Source: Paractinoplanes atraurantiacus
Lineage (GTDB): Bacteria > Actinomycetota > Actinomycetes > Mycobacteriales > Micromonosporaceae
NCBI RefSeq assembly: GCF_900215205.1
Contig: NZ_OBDY01000004.1
Span: forward strand, 408,280-472,279
Direction of reading: 5' to 3'
DNA: 64,000 nt
Below are positions 22,814-31,554 of the stretch, piece by piece; position 1 is the first letter of the stretch; the number at the start of each line of letters is the position of its first letter. The notes under the pieces were generated by a model. The model saw only the letters and a program-made list of their open reading frames with translations. It did not search any database and was not told the origin of the DNA. Position numbers and translations under genes: made by a program.

Positions 22814-25282
22814 TCATGCGGTCGGCGGACTGCCCCGGGCCACCACGGCCAGCCCACGGCCGGCGTCCACCGCCGCGATGTCGCCCGACTGGTCCGTACG
22901 CACCACGCGCGCCCCGCCCCGGCTCAGGCGCGCCAGCAGCGACGCGTTCGGATGCCCGTAGTCGTTGTCCCGCCCCACCGACACCAGCGCCACTTCGGGG
23001 TCGATCTCGTCCACGAACGCCGGCGACTGATAGCTCGAACCGTGGTGAGCAACCTTGAGCACGTCGGCCCGCACCGCCTCCGGCCCCAGATGGTGCAGCA
23101 GATCCTCCTGTTCCTCGGTCTCGGCGTCCCCGGCCAGCAGGACCGTCCGCCCGTCCACGCGCGCCCGCAGCACCAGCGAGTTGTTGTTCGGGTCGGAGTT
23201 CGTCCCGCGCATCGGCGCGATCGGCCCGAGCACCGACAGTTCCAGCCCCGCCACCTCGTACGTCCATCCGTAGCGGATCACCCGCAGCGGCACCCGCCCC
23301 GCCGCGGCCGCCACCGCCGAACGCCCGGCCGGCGGTTCGGGCCAGTCCGGCCCCGCGACCGCGAGCACCTCACGCCCACGGAAGACACCGGTCACCCCGC
23401 CGATGTGATCGACATGGAAGTGGCTCGCCACGAAGAGCACGATTCGCCGTACGCCCAGACGCCGCAGGCAATGATCGACGGCGTTCGGCTCCGGCCCGGC
23501 ATCGACGACCACCGCACTGCCCTTGCCGGCCGGCAGCACGACGGCGTCGCCCTGCCCCACCGCACACGCGACCACCACCCAGCCCGCCGGCGGCCACCCC
23601 GACGCCAACAGCCGCACGGGAAGCGCACCCAGAACGCCGCCCAGCGCCACCACCGTGACCAGCCGCCGGATCAGCGGCCGCCGCGCCGCCACCAGCAGCC
23701 CGACCGTGACCACCGCGAGCAGCACCGCCCCGGCCACCCCGCCCGGCCAGGGCAGCGCCCCCGCCGGCACCCGGGCGCCGTAGGTCGCCACCAAAACCAG
23801 CCACCGCGCCGGCCAGTGTCCGCCCCAGGCCGCGAACTCGGCCCCCGCCGGCCACACCGGCGACAGCACCGCCGAGCCCACCCCGAGCAGGGTGGCCGGC
23901 GCGATGGCCGGCACCGCCAGCAGGTTCGCCGGCACCGCGACCAGACTGACCGTGCCCGACAGCCCCGCGACCACGGGCCCGCACGCCACCTGGGCCGCCG
24001 CCGGAACGGCCAGCGCCTCGGCCAGCCCCGCCGGGCACCCACGGCGCCGCAGCGCATCGCGCCAGACCGGCGCGATCAGCAGCAGACCGCTCGTGGCCAG
24101 CACCGACAGCGCGAACCCCGGATCGGCCGCCAGCTCCGGGTCGACCAGGATCAGCACGGCCACCCCCGCCGCCAGCGCGGGCAACGCGGCCCGGGACCGC
24201 CCCGAGGCCAGCCCCAGGAGCCCGATCGCCCCCATCGCGGCCGCCCGCACCACGCTCGGCGAGGGCCGCGCCAGAATGACGAACCCCACCAGCACCGCGG
24301 CACACACCAACGCCGTGATCACCGGCCCGGCTCGGGTACGCCGCACCGCGAACAGGACCACCCCCACCACGATCGCCACGTTGGCTCCGGAGACCGCGTT
24401 GAGGTGAGTCATCCCCGTAGTCCGGAAGTCGTCTTCGAGCGCCGGGTCCAACCGGCTCGTATCGCCCACCACGAGCCCCGGCAGCAGCCCACCGGGCCGA
24501 TCGGGCAGCGGCTCACACGCCCGCTGGAGCCCCGCCCGCAGAACACCCGCCGCCCGTTGCGCCCACGACGACTCCCCCACCAATGTCGGCGGCTCCCGCA
24601 CCGACGCCACGGCCGCCCGCAGATCACCCCCACGCGGCGGCATGAGCTTCCCCCGGGCCGTCACCCGCTGCCCCGGCAACAGCCCACGCCATCCCGGATC
24701 GCTCCCCAGCACCAGCCCTCGAGCCGACAACCGCACAGGCGCGGCCTCGTCCGCCCGAATCATCACCAGCTCAACCGCCACGAGATAGGTCGCCGGCATC
24801 CCCGGCGACCCCCGCAGAGCCCGAGGGTCATCCTTGACAACCATTTCCAGGTGTACGGCTTCACCCGCCCGCACAAGCGCAACCAACACCCCCGCTTCCC
24901 GCACACTGACCCGCGCCGCGGTAGACACACCCCCACAGGCCACCCCGAGCAGAGAGGCCACCACAACCCACCGCACAGCCCCAACCCGCCGCACAGAGGC
25001 ATCGAGCCCAAGCCGCCCACCGGGCGGCCGGCGAGGCGCCGGACGTCGGCCGGCTGAGCCCCTTCGCCACAGGGGTTGCGTTCCGACCACGCCGGCCAGC
25101 ACGGCGGCGCCCGCGCCCAGCAACGTTCCGGACAGCGCCGACAGGTAGAGAGCGGCCAGCGAGGACAGCCAGGTCGCCAAGGCGAACCCGGCCAGTCGGA
25201 GGTCGGCCACACCGGATTGCTTCGGCGCCGCTCCGGGCGGGGACGGCCTTTCGCCGGCGCCGTTCCTGAGGCTCGGCTTCAT
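22814..25282 (-). CDS. comEC: ComEC/Rec2-type DNA-uptake channel protein
   Basis: 822 aa from ATG 25282, overlapping the comEA stop as ATGA. N-terminal helices, then a soluble OB-like DUF4131 region, the competence domain with many helices (TGMTHLNAVSGANVAIVVGV is the signature) and a C-terminal metallo-beta-lactamase-like domain with FVASHFHVDHIGGV and KVAHHGSSYQSP. In transformable bacteria this protein moves single-stranded DNA across the membrane; the lactamase-like domain is proposed to degrade the other strand. Natural competence is rarely shown in actinomycetes, so the role here is open. Confidence 0.92.
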   Translation of the reverse strand: MKPSLRNGAGERPSPPGAAPKQSGVADLRLAGFALATWLSSLAALYLSALSGTLLGAGAAVLAGVVGTQPLWRRGSAGRRPAPRRPPGGRLGLDASVRRVGAVRWVVVASLLGVACGGVSTAARVSVREAGVLVALVRAGEAVHLEMVVKDDPRALRGSPGMPATYLVAVELVMIRADEAAPVRLSARGLVLGSDPGWRGLLPGQRVTARGKLMPPRGGDLRAAVASVREPPTLVGESSWAQRAAGVLRAGLQRACEPLPDRPGGLLPGLVVGDTSRLDPALEDDFRTTGMTHLNAVSGANVAIVVGVVLFAVRRTRAGPVITALVCAAVLVGFVILARPSPSVVRAAAMGAIGLLGLASGRSRAALPALAAGVAVLILVDPELAADPGFALSVLATSGLLLIAPVWRDALRRRGCPAGLAEALAVPAAAQVACGPVVAGLSGTVSLVAVPANLLAVPAIAPATLLGVGSAVLSPVWPAGAEFAAWGGHWPARWLVLVATYGARVPAGALPWPGGVAGAVLLAVVTVGLLVAARRPLIRRLVTVVALGGVLGALPVRLLASGWPPAGWVVVACAVGQGDAVVLPAGKGSAVVVDAGPEPNAVDHCLRRLGVRRIVLFVASHFHVDHIGGVTGVFRGREVLAVAGPDWPEPPAGRSAVAAAAGRVPLRVIRYGWTYEVAGLELSVLGPIAPMRGTNSDPNNNSLVLRARVDGRTVLLAGDAETEEQEDLLHHLGPEAVRADVLKVAHHGSSYQSPAFVDEIDPEVALVSVGRDNDYGHPNASLLARLSRGGARVVRTDQSGDIAAVDAGRGLAVVARGSPPTA

Positions 25283-26685
25283 ACCGTCACCAGGTCTTTG
25301 AGCTGCTCGTAACGGGCGTCCCCGATGCCGTCGACCTTGCGCAGGTCGCTGACGGCCTTGAAGCCGCCCTGTGCGTCGCGGGCGTCGAGGATGCGCTGGG
25401 CCAGGACCGGCCCTACGCCAGGCAGCGTGTCCAGGTCGGACAGTGTGGCGGTGTTGAGGTTGACCGGGGCGCCGGGAGCGGGGGTGCCACCCGCGGCCGG
25501 GGCGGCCGGGCCGGTCGGCACCACGACCCCGGGTGGTGGGGTGACGCCGACGAGGATCAGTTCGCCGTCGACGACCTTGCGGGCCAGGTTGAGCAGGGCC
25601 ACGTCCACGCCGGGGTCGGCGCCGCCGGCGGCGTTGAGAGCGTCGGCCACGCGGGCGCCGGCAGGCAGACGGACCAGGCCCGGATGCCGAACTTTGCCAC
25701 CCACCGCAACGACCACATCCGCCGTCCCGGAGGCCGAACCCGGCCCCGCAGCGCCCGGCCCCGTCCCACCCGCCGTCCTCGCGTCGGCGCTGGCGGCGGT
25801 GTCGTCCGTGGACTGCGCCGACTCGAACCCCGGCGGTTCGACGGAGTCGACCTGCGGACGGGCCCGCCACGCCAGAACGGCGGCGATCACGATCACCAGA
25901 ACGGCGACCACGGCCAGCGCCTTCACGCCCCGCCGCCCCGGATCGAAGGCCCCCAGCCCGAAACGCCGCCCCTCCTTGTCGCGCCCGCCGAAAGCACCGG
26001 CCGCGCTGAGCCCGGTTTCCTCATCCTCGGGCCCCTCCGGCCACGCATACGCGGACGAGTCGGCCTCGGGCGGAAACGCGGAGTCCCGAAGCTGCGGCAG
26101 AGCACCGGAAGGTGAGAAATCGCCATAAAGAGCCGAATCCGACGAGGCCCCCAGCAGCGAGGTGGAGGGGGACGAGGGCATGGGCGGGTTGGGCTCGTCC
26201 CTCTCCGGCAGAACCCAGGCCGGCGGCGGCAGCGGGCGCCGCGCCGCATCAGCCGGCGCCGGATCACCCCCAGCGCCACCCTGCACACGGCCCGGAGGAG
26301 CAACCGCCTCAGAGACACGGCCAGGCGGCGTCGCCCAGGCCGACCCCGCCCGAAACCGGCCCTCCGCAGGCGACGATCCGTCAGCCGAGGCCGGCCCAGA
26401 CGAAGCCGGCGCCGCGACGAAAGCCGCATCAACCGCCGGCGAAGGCTGAACAGGCGCGGTCCCCGGGTCGAGGTCGACGTCGTCGGGCCACGCTGGGATA
26501 ATGTCCGACCAGTTCAGCGGCTCGCCCACCACCGCGAGGTCGGCCAGGCCCTGGTCGGGGCCGGGCGCCAGTGCCGACCGCAGCCTCTCCGCCACGGCCT
26601 CGTCCGCATTCTTCCGCTCTCGCACGGGCCGGACGTTAGGGGCTTCGGCGACCCCGCGCTTCCGGCCCTGTGGACAGCGGTGCAT
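25279..26685 (-). CDS. comEA: ComEA-like DNA-binding protein with long cytosolic N-terminus
   Basis: 468 aa from ATG 26685; GTG 26625 is an alternative that would leave the DnaA boxes intergenic. Residues 1-265 are Pro/Ala-rich and disordered. One transmembrane helix (ALAVVAVLVIVIAAVLAWRA, about 270-290) follows. Then an SLBB domain (VVAVGGKVRHPGLVRLPAGA) and a C-terminal helix-hairpin-helix pair (LDTLPGVGPVLAQRILDARD, KVDGIGDARYEQLKDL) that binds duplex DNA. Bacillus ComEA is about 205 aa, so the N-terminal extension is unusual. Probably receives DNA outside the membrane for ComEC. Confidence 0.9.
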   Translation of the reverse strand: MHRCPQGRKRGVAEAPNVRPVRERKNADEAVAERLRSALAPGPDQGLADLAVVGEPLNWSDIIPAWPDDVDLDPGTAPVQPSPAVDAAFVAAPASSGPASADGSSPAEGRFRAGSAWATPPGRVSEAVAPPGRVQGGAGGDPAPADAARRPLPPPAWVLPERDEPNPPMPSSPSTSLLGASSDSALYGDFSPSGALPQLRDSAFPPEADSSAYAWPEGPEDEETGLSAAGAFGGRDKEGRRFGLGAFDPGRRGVKALAVVAVLVIVIAAVLAWRARPQVDSVEPPGFESAQSTDDTAASADARTAGGTGPGAAGPGSASGTADVVVAVGGKVRHPGLVRLPAGARVADALNAAGGADPGVDVALLNLARKVVDGELILVGVTPPPGVVVPTGPAAPAAGGTPAPGAPVNLNTATLSDLDTLPGVGPVLAQRILDARDAQGGFKAVSDLRKVDGIGDARYEQLKDLVTV

Positions 26686-26694
26686 TGTGGATAA
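26669..26694. promoter_or_regulatory. Two DnaA-box-like sequences
   Basis: TGTGGATAA (26686-26694) is a perfect match to the DnaA box TTATCCACA on the minus strand. TGTGGACAG (26669-26677) matches the actinobacterial form TTGTCCACA at 8 of 9 positions. They are 17 bp apart start to start, between the divergent comEA and PrmC-like genes, overlapping the earliest comEA start. Confidence 0.55.
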
Positions 26695-26731
26695 CCCACC
26701 GACCCACCCTCGAACGTGCTATGGGAACACC

Positions 26732-27493
26732 GTGACAATCACCGAATCCGCGCTGGTCACCGCCGTCGAGCGGCTCCGCGCCGCCGGGTGTGTCTTCGCC
26801 GAGGACGAGGCCGGCATCTTGAGTGCGGCGGCCGCCGACGACGCCCGCCTCGCCGTGATGGTCGCCCGCCGCGCCCAGGGTGAGCCCCTCGAACAGGTCG
26901 TCGGCTACGCCGATTTCGCCGGCATCCGGGTCACCCTCCGCAAGGGCGTCTTCGTCCCCCGCGTCCGCAGCGAACTCCTGGTCCGCACCGCCTTGGAAGA
27001 AGACCCTCACCTGGTCCTCGACCTCTGCTGCGGGTCCGGCGCCCTCGGGCTCGCAGTCAAGCGGCACAAGGACGTCCAGCTCCACGCCACCGACATCGAC
27101 CCTGTCGCCGTGGCCTGCGCCCGCGACAACGGCGTCACCCGAGCCTACCAGGGCGACCTCTACGACCCTCTGCCCGCAGATCTACGATTCGACGTCATCC
27201 TGGCCAACGTCCCCTACGTGGCCACCGCCCACATCCCCCTGCTCCCGGCCGAGGCCCGCGACCACGAGCCCGCCTCCGCCCTCGATGGTGGCGCCGACGG
27301 ACTCGACATCTTCCGCCGCGTCGCCGGGCAGGCCATGATGTGGCTCGCCCCCCGCGGCGTACTCCTCTCCGAAATCACCGAGGCGCAAGAGGAAATCGCT
27401 GTCCGGACCGTGACCGAACAGGGTCTGGACGCCGACGTGATCTACGACGAAGATCTCGAAGCGCGAGTGGTCCGAGGCCGGAAGAGGGAGTAA
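26732..27493 (+). CDS. PrmC/HemK-related protein N5-glutamine methyltransferase
   Basis: 253 aa, GTG start. Class I SAM-dependent methyltransferase with motif I VLDLCCGSGALGLAV, acidic loop TDIDPVAVACA, and NVPYVAT in place of the standard NPPY substrate motif. The N-terminal helical domain (AVERLRAAGCVFAEDEAGIL) is shorter than in PrmC. This fits the actinobacterial PrmC-related family of unknown substrate (TIGR03704 type) rather than the release-factor methyltransferase itself. Next gene starts 4 nt downstream. Confidence 0.85.
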   Translation: MTITESALVTAVERLRAAGCVFAEDEAGILSAAAADDARLAVMVARRAQGEPLEQVVGYADFAGIRVTLRKGVFVPRVRSELLVRTALEEDPHLVLDLCCGSGALGLAVKRHKDVQLHATDIDPVAVACARDNGVTRAYQGDLYDPLPADLRFDVILANVPYVATAHIPLLPAEARDHEPASALDGGADGLDIFRRVAGQAMMWLAPRGVLLSEITEAQEEIAVRTVTEQGLDADVIYDEDLEARVVRGRKRE

Positions 27494-27497
27494 CGAG

Positions 27498-28550
27498 GTG
27501 GGCCTGCTGCGAAGGCTTGCCCGGGCCCGCTTGGCCGCCCGGGTCATGCGGCGTCTCCGCCGTGCCGGCGTCACCGGCGCGCGCTACGACGCGCACACCT
27601 TCCAGCTGCACTGGACCCCGCCCGGCGACGACGTCCCCACGATCGTCGAGCTCGCCCATTTCACGAGCCGCAAGAAAAAGGACATAGACCATCATCTGGC
27701 CGGTCTTCTCCCGGCCGTCCTTCCTCCGGCTTGGTCAGATGTACGCCCCTTGCTCCGCCCCGTCCTCCGCGGCGTCACCCCCGGCGACCCGCTGCGCCGC
27801 CCGGTTCTCCCGTTCCTCTACGAGCACGTGGTCGTCGACCACCCCGAGACGATGATCTACGTAACCGCGGACCAACCCGAGAAGTGGGGTGTACGCCCCG
27901 ACGACGTCTTCGCCGCCGCCCGCGCCAACCTCTCCGGCGCCGTCCTCCAGGGCGAGGCCGCCGAGCCGGTAGTGGTCCACTTCGTCGACGACGGCGACTC
28001 CTACTGGGTCTCCCACCTGCTGCTGGAGCATTGGCTGGAACGCCTGGCCCCGCAGGTCGGCGGCTCCCCCGTGGCTTTCGCCCCCGAACGCGGCACTCTC
28101 CTGGTGACCGCCGACGGCAGCCGGCATCTCCCGGCCCTTTTCACTCAGGCCGAGGAGATCTACGCGAAATCCTTGAGACCCATCACCCCGATGGCGTACG
28201 TCAGTGACGCCCACGGCTGCACGATCCCCTACCAGGCTCCCCGCGACCACCCGTTGCACCACACAGCCGGCCGAGCCGAACGCATCCTCGCGATCCAGCA
28301 GTACGCCCTCCAGCGGGAGCAGACGCCCGACAAGCCACTGGCCGGCATCGAGCTGACCGGCGACGAACATGCCGGCTGGCGTACGAAAGCCGTCTGGAAC
28401 CGTGACGAGCCGACCTTGTTGCCCAAGGCGGACGACGTTCAGGTCGGCGACCGCACCGTCGCTTGGAAGGACCTGGCCCGCCACCTCAGCAAGGCGCCAG
28501 GGCTGGACCCGCAGCGCTGGGCCGCCGAAGGGTGGCCCGCGGAGGCCTAG
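27498..28550 (+). CDS. Conserved hypothetical protein, distant DUF1444-like
   Basis: 350 aa, GTG start 4 nt after the methyltransferase stop. A long soluble protein without signal peptide or membrane helix. The middle (VFAAARANLSGAVLQGEAA, HFVDDGDSYWVSHLLLEHWL, RGTLLVTADGS) loosely recalls the DUF1444/YtpQ pattern, which I hold only weakly. Ends with WAAEGWPAEA. Convergent with degV, sharing a 4-bp CTAG in which both stop codons lie. Function unknown. Confidence 0.7.
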   Translation: MGLLRRLARARLAARVMRRLRRAGVTGARYDAHTFQLHWTPPGDDVPTIVELAHFTSRKKKDIDHHLAGLLPAVLPPAWSDVRPLLRPVLRGVTPGDPLRRPVLPFLYEHVVVDHPETMIYVTADQPEKWGVRPDDVFAAARANLSGAVLQGEAAEPVVVHFVDDGDSYWVSHLLLEHWLERLAPQVGGSPVAFAPERGTLLVTADGSRHLPALFTQAEEIYAKSLRPITPMAYVSDAHGCTIPYQAPRDHPLHHTAGRAERILAIQQYALQREQTPDKPLAGIELTGDEHAGWRTKAVWNRDEPTLLPKADDVQVGDRTVAWKDLARHLSKAPGLDPQRWAAEGWPAEA

Positions 28551-29392
28551 CGGCGGTGCACGACCACGCCGGCCAGGCCTGGGCCCACGTGGGCGGCCAC
28601 CGCGGCGCCTATCTCGGTGATGTAGCAGTCGCGCATGCGGTCGCCCAGGCGCATCGCCACCGCGTCGGCCAAGGCCGTTGCCCTGTCCTCGGCCTCCAAG
28701 TGGTGCACCGCGATGTCAACCTCACCCTCGCCGGACGCCTCGACCGCGAAGTCCACCAGCTTGGCCAGGGCCCGCCCGGCCGTGCGCACCTTGTCCCGCA
28801 CCACGATCGAGCCGTCCACCACGTGCAGGATCGGCTTCACCGACAGCGCCGTGCCCAGCAGCGCCTGCGCCGCCCCGATCCGCCCGCCGCGGCGCAGGAA
28901 CTCCAGCGTGTCGACGTAGAACAGCGTGCTCACCCTCGACGAGTGGGTCACCGCCTCATCCCGTACACCCGAAAGGTCTTGACCGTCGGAAGCGGCCTTG
29001 GCCGCCGCCAGCGCCGCGAAGCCCAGCCCCATCCCCGTCGTGCCGCTGTCGACCACCTGCACCGACGGGCCGACCTCGGACGCCGCCAGCGCCGCCGCCT
29101 CATAGGTGCCGGACAGCTTGGCCGACAGATGGACCGAGACGATCCCGTCCGCGCCCGCCTCGAGCAGTTCCTTGTACGCCGTCGCGAACTGTTCCGGCGC
29201 CGGCCGGGACGTGCTCACCTGGGAGCGCCGGCCGCCCAGCGCCCGGGCCACCTCCGACGGCTGGATCTCCAGGCCCTCGAGCCCGTCCACGCCGTTGATC
29301 ACCACGGTCAGCGGCACGACCGTCAGGTCGTAGGTGCCGCCGAGCTCGGAGGGGAGGTACGCGGTGGAGTCGGTGACGACCGCGACGGGCAT
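28547..29392 (-). CDS. DegV-family fatty-acid-binding protein
   Basis: 281 aa, normal length. Typical features are VAVVTDSTAYLP at the N-terminus, VSTSRPAPEQF around the ligand-binding serine, GIVSVHLSAKLSGTYEAA and DTLEFLRRGGRIGAA. DegV/FakB proteins hold a fatty acid for the FakA kinase. No fakA (DAK2) gene is in this window. A leaderless start is likely (see 29399). Confidence 0.9.
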   Translation of the reverse strand: MPVAVVTDSTAYLPSELGGTYDLTVVPLTVVINGVDGLEGLEIQPSEVARALGGRRSQVSTSRPAPEQFATAYKELLEAGADGIVSVHLSAKLSGTYEAAALAASEVGPSVQVVDSGTTGMGLGFAALAAAKAASDGQDLSGVRDEAVTHSSRVSTLFYVDTLEFLRRGGRIGAAQALLGTALSVKPILHVVDGSIVVRDKVRTAGRALAKLVDFAVEASGEGEVDIAVHHLEAEDRATALADAVAMRLGDRMRDCYITEIGAAVAAHVGPGLAGVVVHRR

Positions 29393-29398
29393 GCGGGC

Positions 29399-29404
29399 AA
29401 CTTA
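29399..29404 (-). promoter_or_regulatory. TANNNT -10 element upstream of degV
   Basis: On the minus strand TAAGTT is followed by 6 nt (GCCCGC) and then the ATG at 29392. No ribosome-binding site is present. Confidence 0.5.
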
Positions 29405-29420
29405 ACAGCACCTGCTGTGC

Positions 29421-29843
29421 TCAGGCCGCGCGGATCGACGTCACCAGCAAGGGCGTGCCCTGCTGGCAGGTCGACATCATGCCCTCCTTGGTCTGCCCGA
29501 CCACCGTGACCTTGCGGCCGACCGTGGCGTCGGAGCGCATCGCCGCGTCGTCGAAGATGAGCAGATATGACCCGGAGGAGTCGCTCAGGAGCAGGCAGTT
29601 GGGCTCGACCCCGGCGGTCACCGTGCCCGTGATCGTCTTGGCGCCGGCGGCCGGCCGGCTGGGCTCGCCGGTGGGACCGGACGCCTTGGTGGGCACGGGC
29701 AGGTCGATCACGTCCGAGGCGGAGGGAGCGGGCGAGGCCGAGGCCGAAGGCGCGGGCGCCGGCGCGGCGGCCGGGTCACTGCTGGCGCAGCCCGCGGCCA
29801 GCACGAGGAGCAGTACGGCAGGAACGGCACGAGTCGTCAGCAT
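29421..29843 (-). CDS. Small secreted lipoprotein
   Basis: 140 aa. Signal peptide with lipobox LAAGC (Cys about residue 19), then an Ala/Pro/Ser-rich linker to ~residue 65. A small beta-rich domain follows (TITGTVTAGVEPNCLLLSDS to PLLVTSIRA), with the look of an OB-like fold and two cysteines that could pair. No named family recognised. Between degV and the histidine phosphatase, all on the minus strand. Confidence 0.75.
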   Translation of the reverse strand: MLTTRAVPAVLLLVLAAGCASSDPAAAPAPAPSASASPAPSASDVIDLPVPTKASGPTGEPSRPAAGAKTITGTVTAGVEPNCLLLSDSSGSYLLIFDDAAMRSDATVGRKVTVVGQTKEGMMSTCQQGTPLLVTSIRAA

Positions 29844-29877
29844 GATGCTTGGACGCTACCGGATCTTCGCGGGTTCC

Positions 29878-30507
29878 CTACACCGGTGGCGGAGAAGGCC
29901 GCTCCGTGAAGGGGCCCACGTTGTACGTCGCCAGCTGCCAGCCGCGGTCGTCGTCGTGGGTCAGCTCGATCCAGTGGCAGTTCTGGAGCGCGCGCAGCGT
30001 TCGGACCTGCTCCATCGACCAGCCCAGCACCCGGGCCACGCCCTGGCGGGCGGCGGCGCCGTGTGTGGCGACCACGACCGTGCCGTTGGCCGGCACCGAG
30101 GCGGCCGCCTCACGCAGCGCGTCGGCGACCCGGGCGCCGAGCGCCTCGAGGGTCTCGACCTCGCCGCCGACCTCCTGGCCGGCTTTCCACGCCGCATACT
30201 GCGCCGGGAAACGCTCGGCGACCTCGGTCATGGTGAGGCTCTGCCAGGCGCCGAAATAGCGCTCCCGCAGCCGCTTGTCGAACGTGATCGACAGCCCGCT
30301 GAGCGCGGCCAGCGCGGCCGCGGTGTCGGAGGCCCGTTGCAGGTCGCTGGCCACGATCGCGTCCGGCTTGAACTTGATCAGCAGCTCGGCGGCGTCCACG
30401 GCCTGCTGCCGGCCGAGGTCGTTCAGCGGCACGTCGGTCTGCCCCTGGACGCGGGACCCCGCGTTCCAGTCGGTGTTGCCGTGCCGCCAGACGATCAGGC
30501 GGGTCAC
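29878..30507 (-). CDS. Histidine phosphatase (phosphoglycerate-mutase-like)
   Basis: 209 aa from GTG 30507, overlapping the rsfS stop as GTGA. The catalytic RHG is in LIVWRHGNTDWNAG (residues 4-17), the second arginine in LQRASDTAAAL, the acid region in RERYFGAWQSL and the second His in VVVATHGAAAR. Branch 1 of the superfamily. The fixed position after rsfS in actinomycetes suggests a housekeeping role; in mycobacteria the neighbour is annotated as a phosphatase, glucosyl-3-phosphoglycerate phosphatase being one known activity. Substrate here not established. Confidence 0.88.
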   Translation of the reverse strand: MTRLIVWRHGNTDWNAGSRVQGQTDVPLNDLGRQQAVDAAELLIKFKPDAIVASDLQRASDTAAALAALSGLSITFDKRLRERYFGAWQSLTMTEVAERFPAQYAAWKAGQEVGGEVETLEALGARVADALREAAASVPANGTVVVATHGAAARQGVARVLGWSMEQVRTLRALQNCHWIELTHDDDRGWQLATYNVGPFTERPSPPPV

Positions 30508-30893
30508 TGCGCTTCCGCGTCGGCCAGGTCGCGGTCGACGAACGGCATGGTCGGGCAGTCTTTCCACAGCTTGTCGAGGGCGTAGAACTCGCGCTCCTCG
30601 GCATGCTGGATGTGCACGACGATGTCGACGTAGTCGAGCAGGACCCAGCGGCCCTGGCGCTCACCCTCACGGCGGACCGGCTTCGCCTTCTCCGGCAGGT
30701 TGAGCAGCGCTTCCTCGATGGCGTCGACGATGGCGATCACCTGACGCTCGTTGGACGCCGAGGCGATCACGAAGGCGTCGGTGATGTAGAGCTGGTCGGC
30801 GACGTCGATGATGACGATGTCCTGCGCCTTCTTGTCGGCGGCGGCCTGCGCGGCAGCCATCGCCAGTTCAAGAGCGCGTTCGGTAACGGACAA
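30504..30893 (-). CDS. rsfS: Ribosomal silencing factor RsfS
   Basis: 129 aa from TTG 30893, chosen because GAGGGG lies seven bases upstream; an earlier in-frame start lacks this. Core motifs are VIIDVADQLYITDAFVIASA, SNERQVIAIVDAIEE, GRWVLLDYVDIVVHI and a conserved Trp near the end. RsfS binds L14 and blocks subunit joining in starvation. Upstream nadD and downstream phosphatase give the standard actinobacterial nadD-rsfS-phosphatase order. Confidence 0.93.
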   Translation of the reverse strand: MSVTERALELAMAAAQAAADKKAQDIVIIDVADQLYITDAFVIASASNERQVIAIVDAIEEALLNLPEKAKPVRREGERQGRWVLLDYVDIVVHIQHAEEREFYALDKLWKDCPTMPFVDRDLADAEAQ

Positions 30894-30955
30894 GAAAGTC
30901 CCCTCGGGTAGGTGTCCAGGTGAGTTCAAGCCTCTCACACAGGTATGACATTCCC

Positions 30956-31540
30956 TTAGCCCCGATAGAGCCCGCGCTTGTTGATGTATTGAACGACTCC
31001 GTCCGGCACCAGGTACCAGACCGGCTTGCCGGCGGTCGCCCGGGCCCGGCAGTCGGTCGACGAGATGGCCATCGCCGGCACCTCCACGAGCGTGACGCTG
31101 TCGCGCGGCAGGTGCTCGTCGGTGAGCTCGAAGCCGGGCCGGGTGACGCCGACGAAGTGGGCCAGGGAGAACATCTCCATCGCGCTCTTCCAGCCCAGGA
31201 TGCGAGAGAGGGCGTCGGCTCCCGTGATGAAGAACAACTTCGAGTCGCCGCCGTAGATCGCCCGCATGTCACGCAGGGTGTCGATGGTGTAGGTGGGACC
31301 GTCACGGTCGATGTCGGCCCGGCTGACGTGGAACCGCGGGTTCGAGGCGGTCGCGATCACCGTCATCAGATAACGGTCCTCGGCCGGAGAGACTTTGCCC
31401 TTCTCGTACGGCTGACCCGTCGGCACGAAAACGACCTCGTCAAGATCGAAGCGCGCCTGCACTTCGCTCGCGGCGACGAGGTGGCCATGGTGGATCGGAT
31501 CGAACGTCCCGCCCATGATGCCGATACGGCGTCCTTGCAT
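30956..31540 (-). CDS. nadD: Nicotinate-nucleotide adenylyltransferase
   Basis: 194 aa from ATG 31540. Nucleotidyltransferase with [17 protein letters not shown] at residues 9-25 and [10 protein letters not shown] near the C-terminus. Makes deamido-NAD from nicotinate mononucleotide and ATP. The start is supported by a TATTCT hexamer 6 nt upstream, so nadD can be transcribed as a leaderless mRNA from within the 3' end of the kinase gene. Confidence 0.95.
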   Translation of the reverse strand: MQGRRIGIMGGTFDPIHHGHLVAASEVQARFDLDEVVFVPTGQPYEKGKVSPAEDRYLMTVIATASNPRFHVSRADIDRDGPTYTIDTLRDMRAIYGGDSKLFFITGADALSRILGWKSAMEMFSLAHFVGVTRPGFELTDEHLPRDSVTLVEVPAMAISSTDCRARATAGKPVWYLVPDGVVQYINKRGLYRG

Positions 31541-31546
31541 CGAAGA

Positions 31547-31552
31547 AGAATA
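31547..31552 (-). promoter_or_regulatory. TANNNT -10 element upstream of nadD
   Basis: TATTCT on the minus strand, then TCTTCG (6 nt), then ATG 31540. It ends just before the stop of the upstream hybrid kinase gene (31555). Confidence 0.5.
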
Positions 31553-31554
31553 GA

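Noticed and set aside
22952..25057. Long plus-strand frame antisense to comEC
   Set aside because: The translation is dominated by Arg, Pro and His with no fold. The minus strand encodes complete ComEC signatures.
26669..26694. Possible replication origin because of DnaA boxes
   Set aside because: Only two boxes, no AT-rich unwinding region and no dnaA/dnaN nearby.
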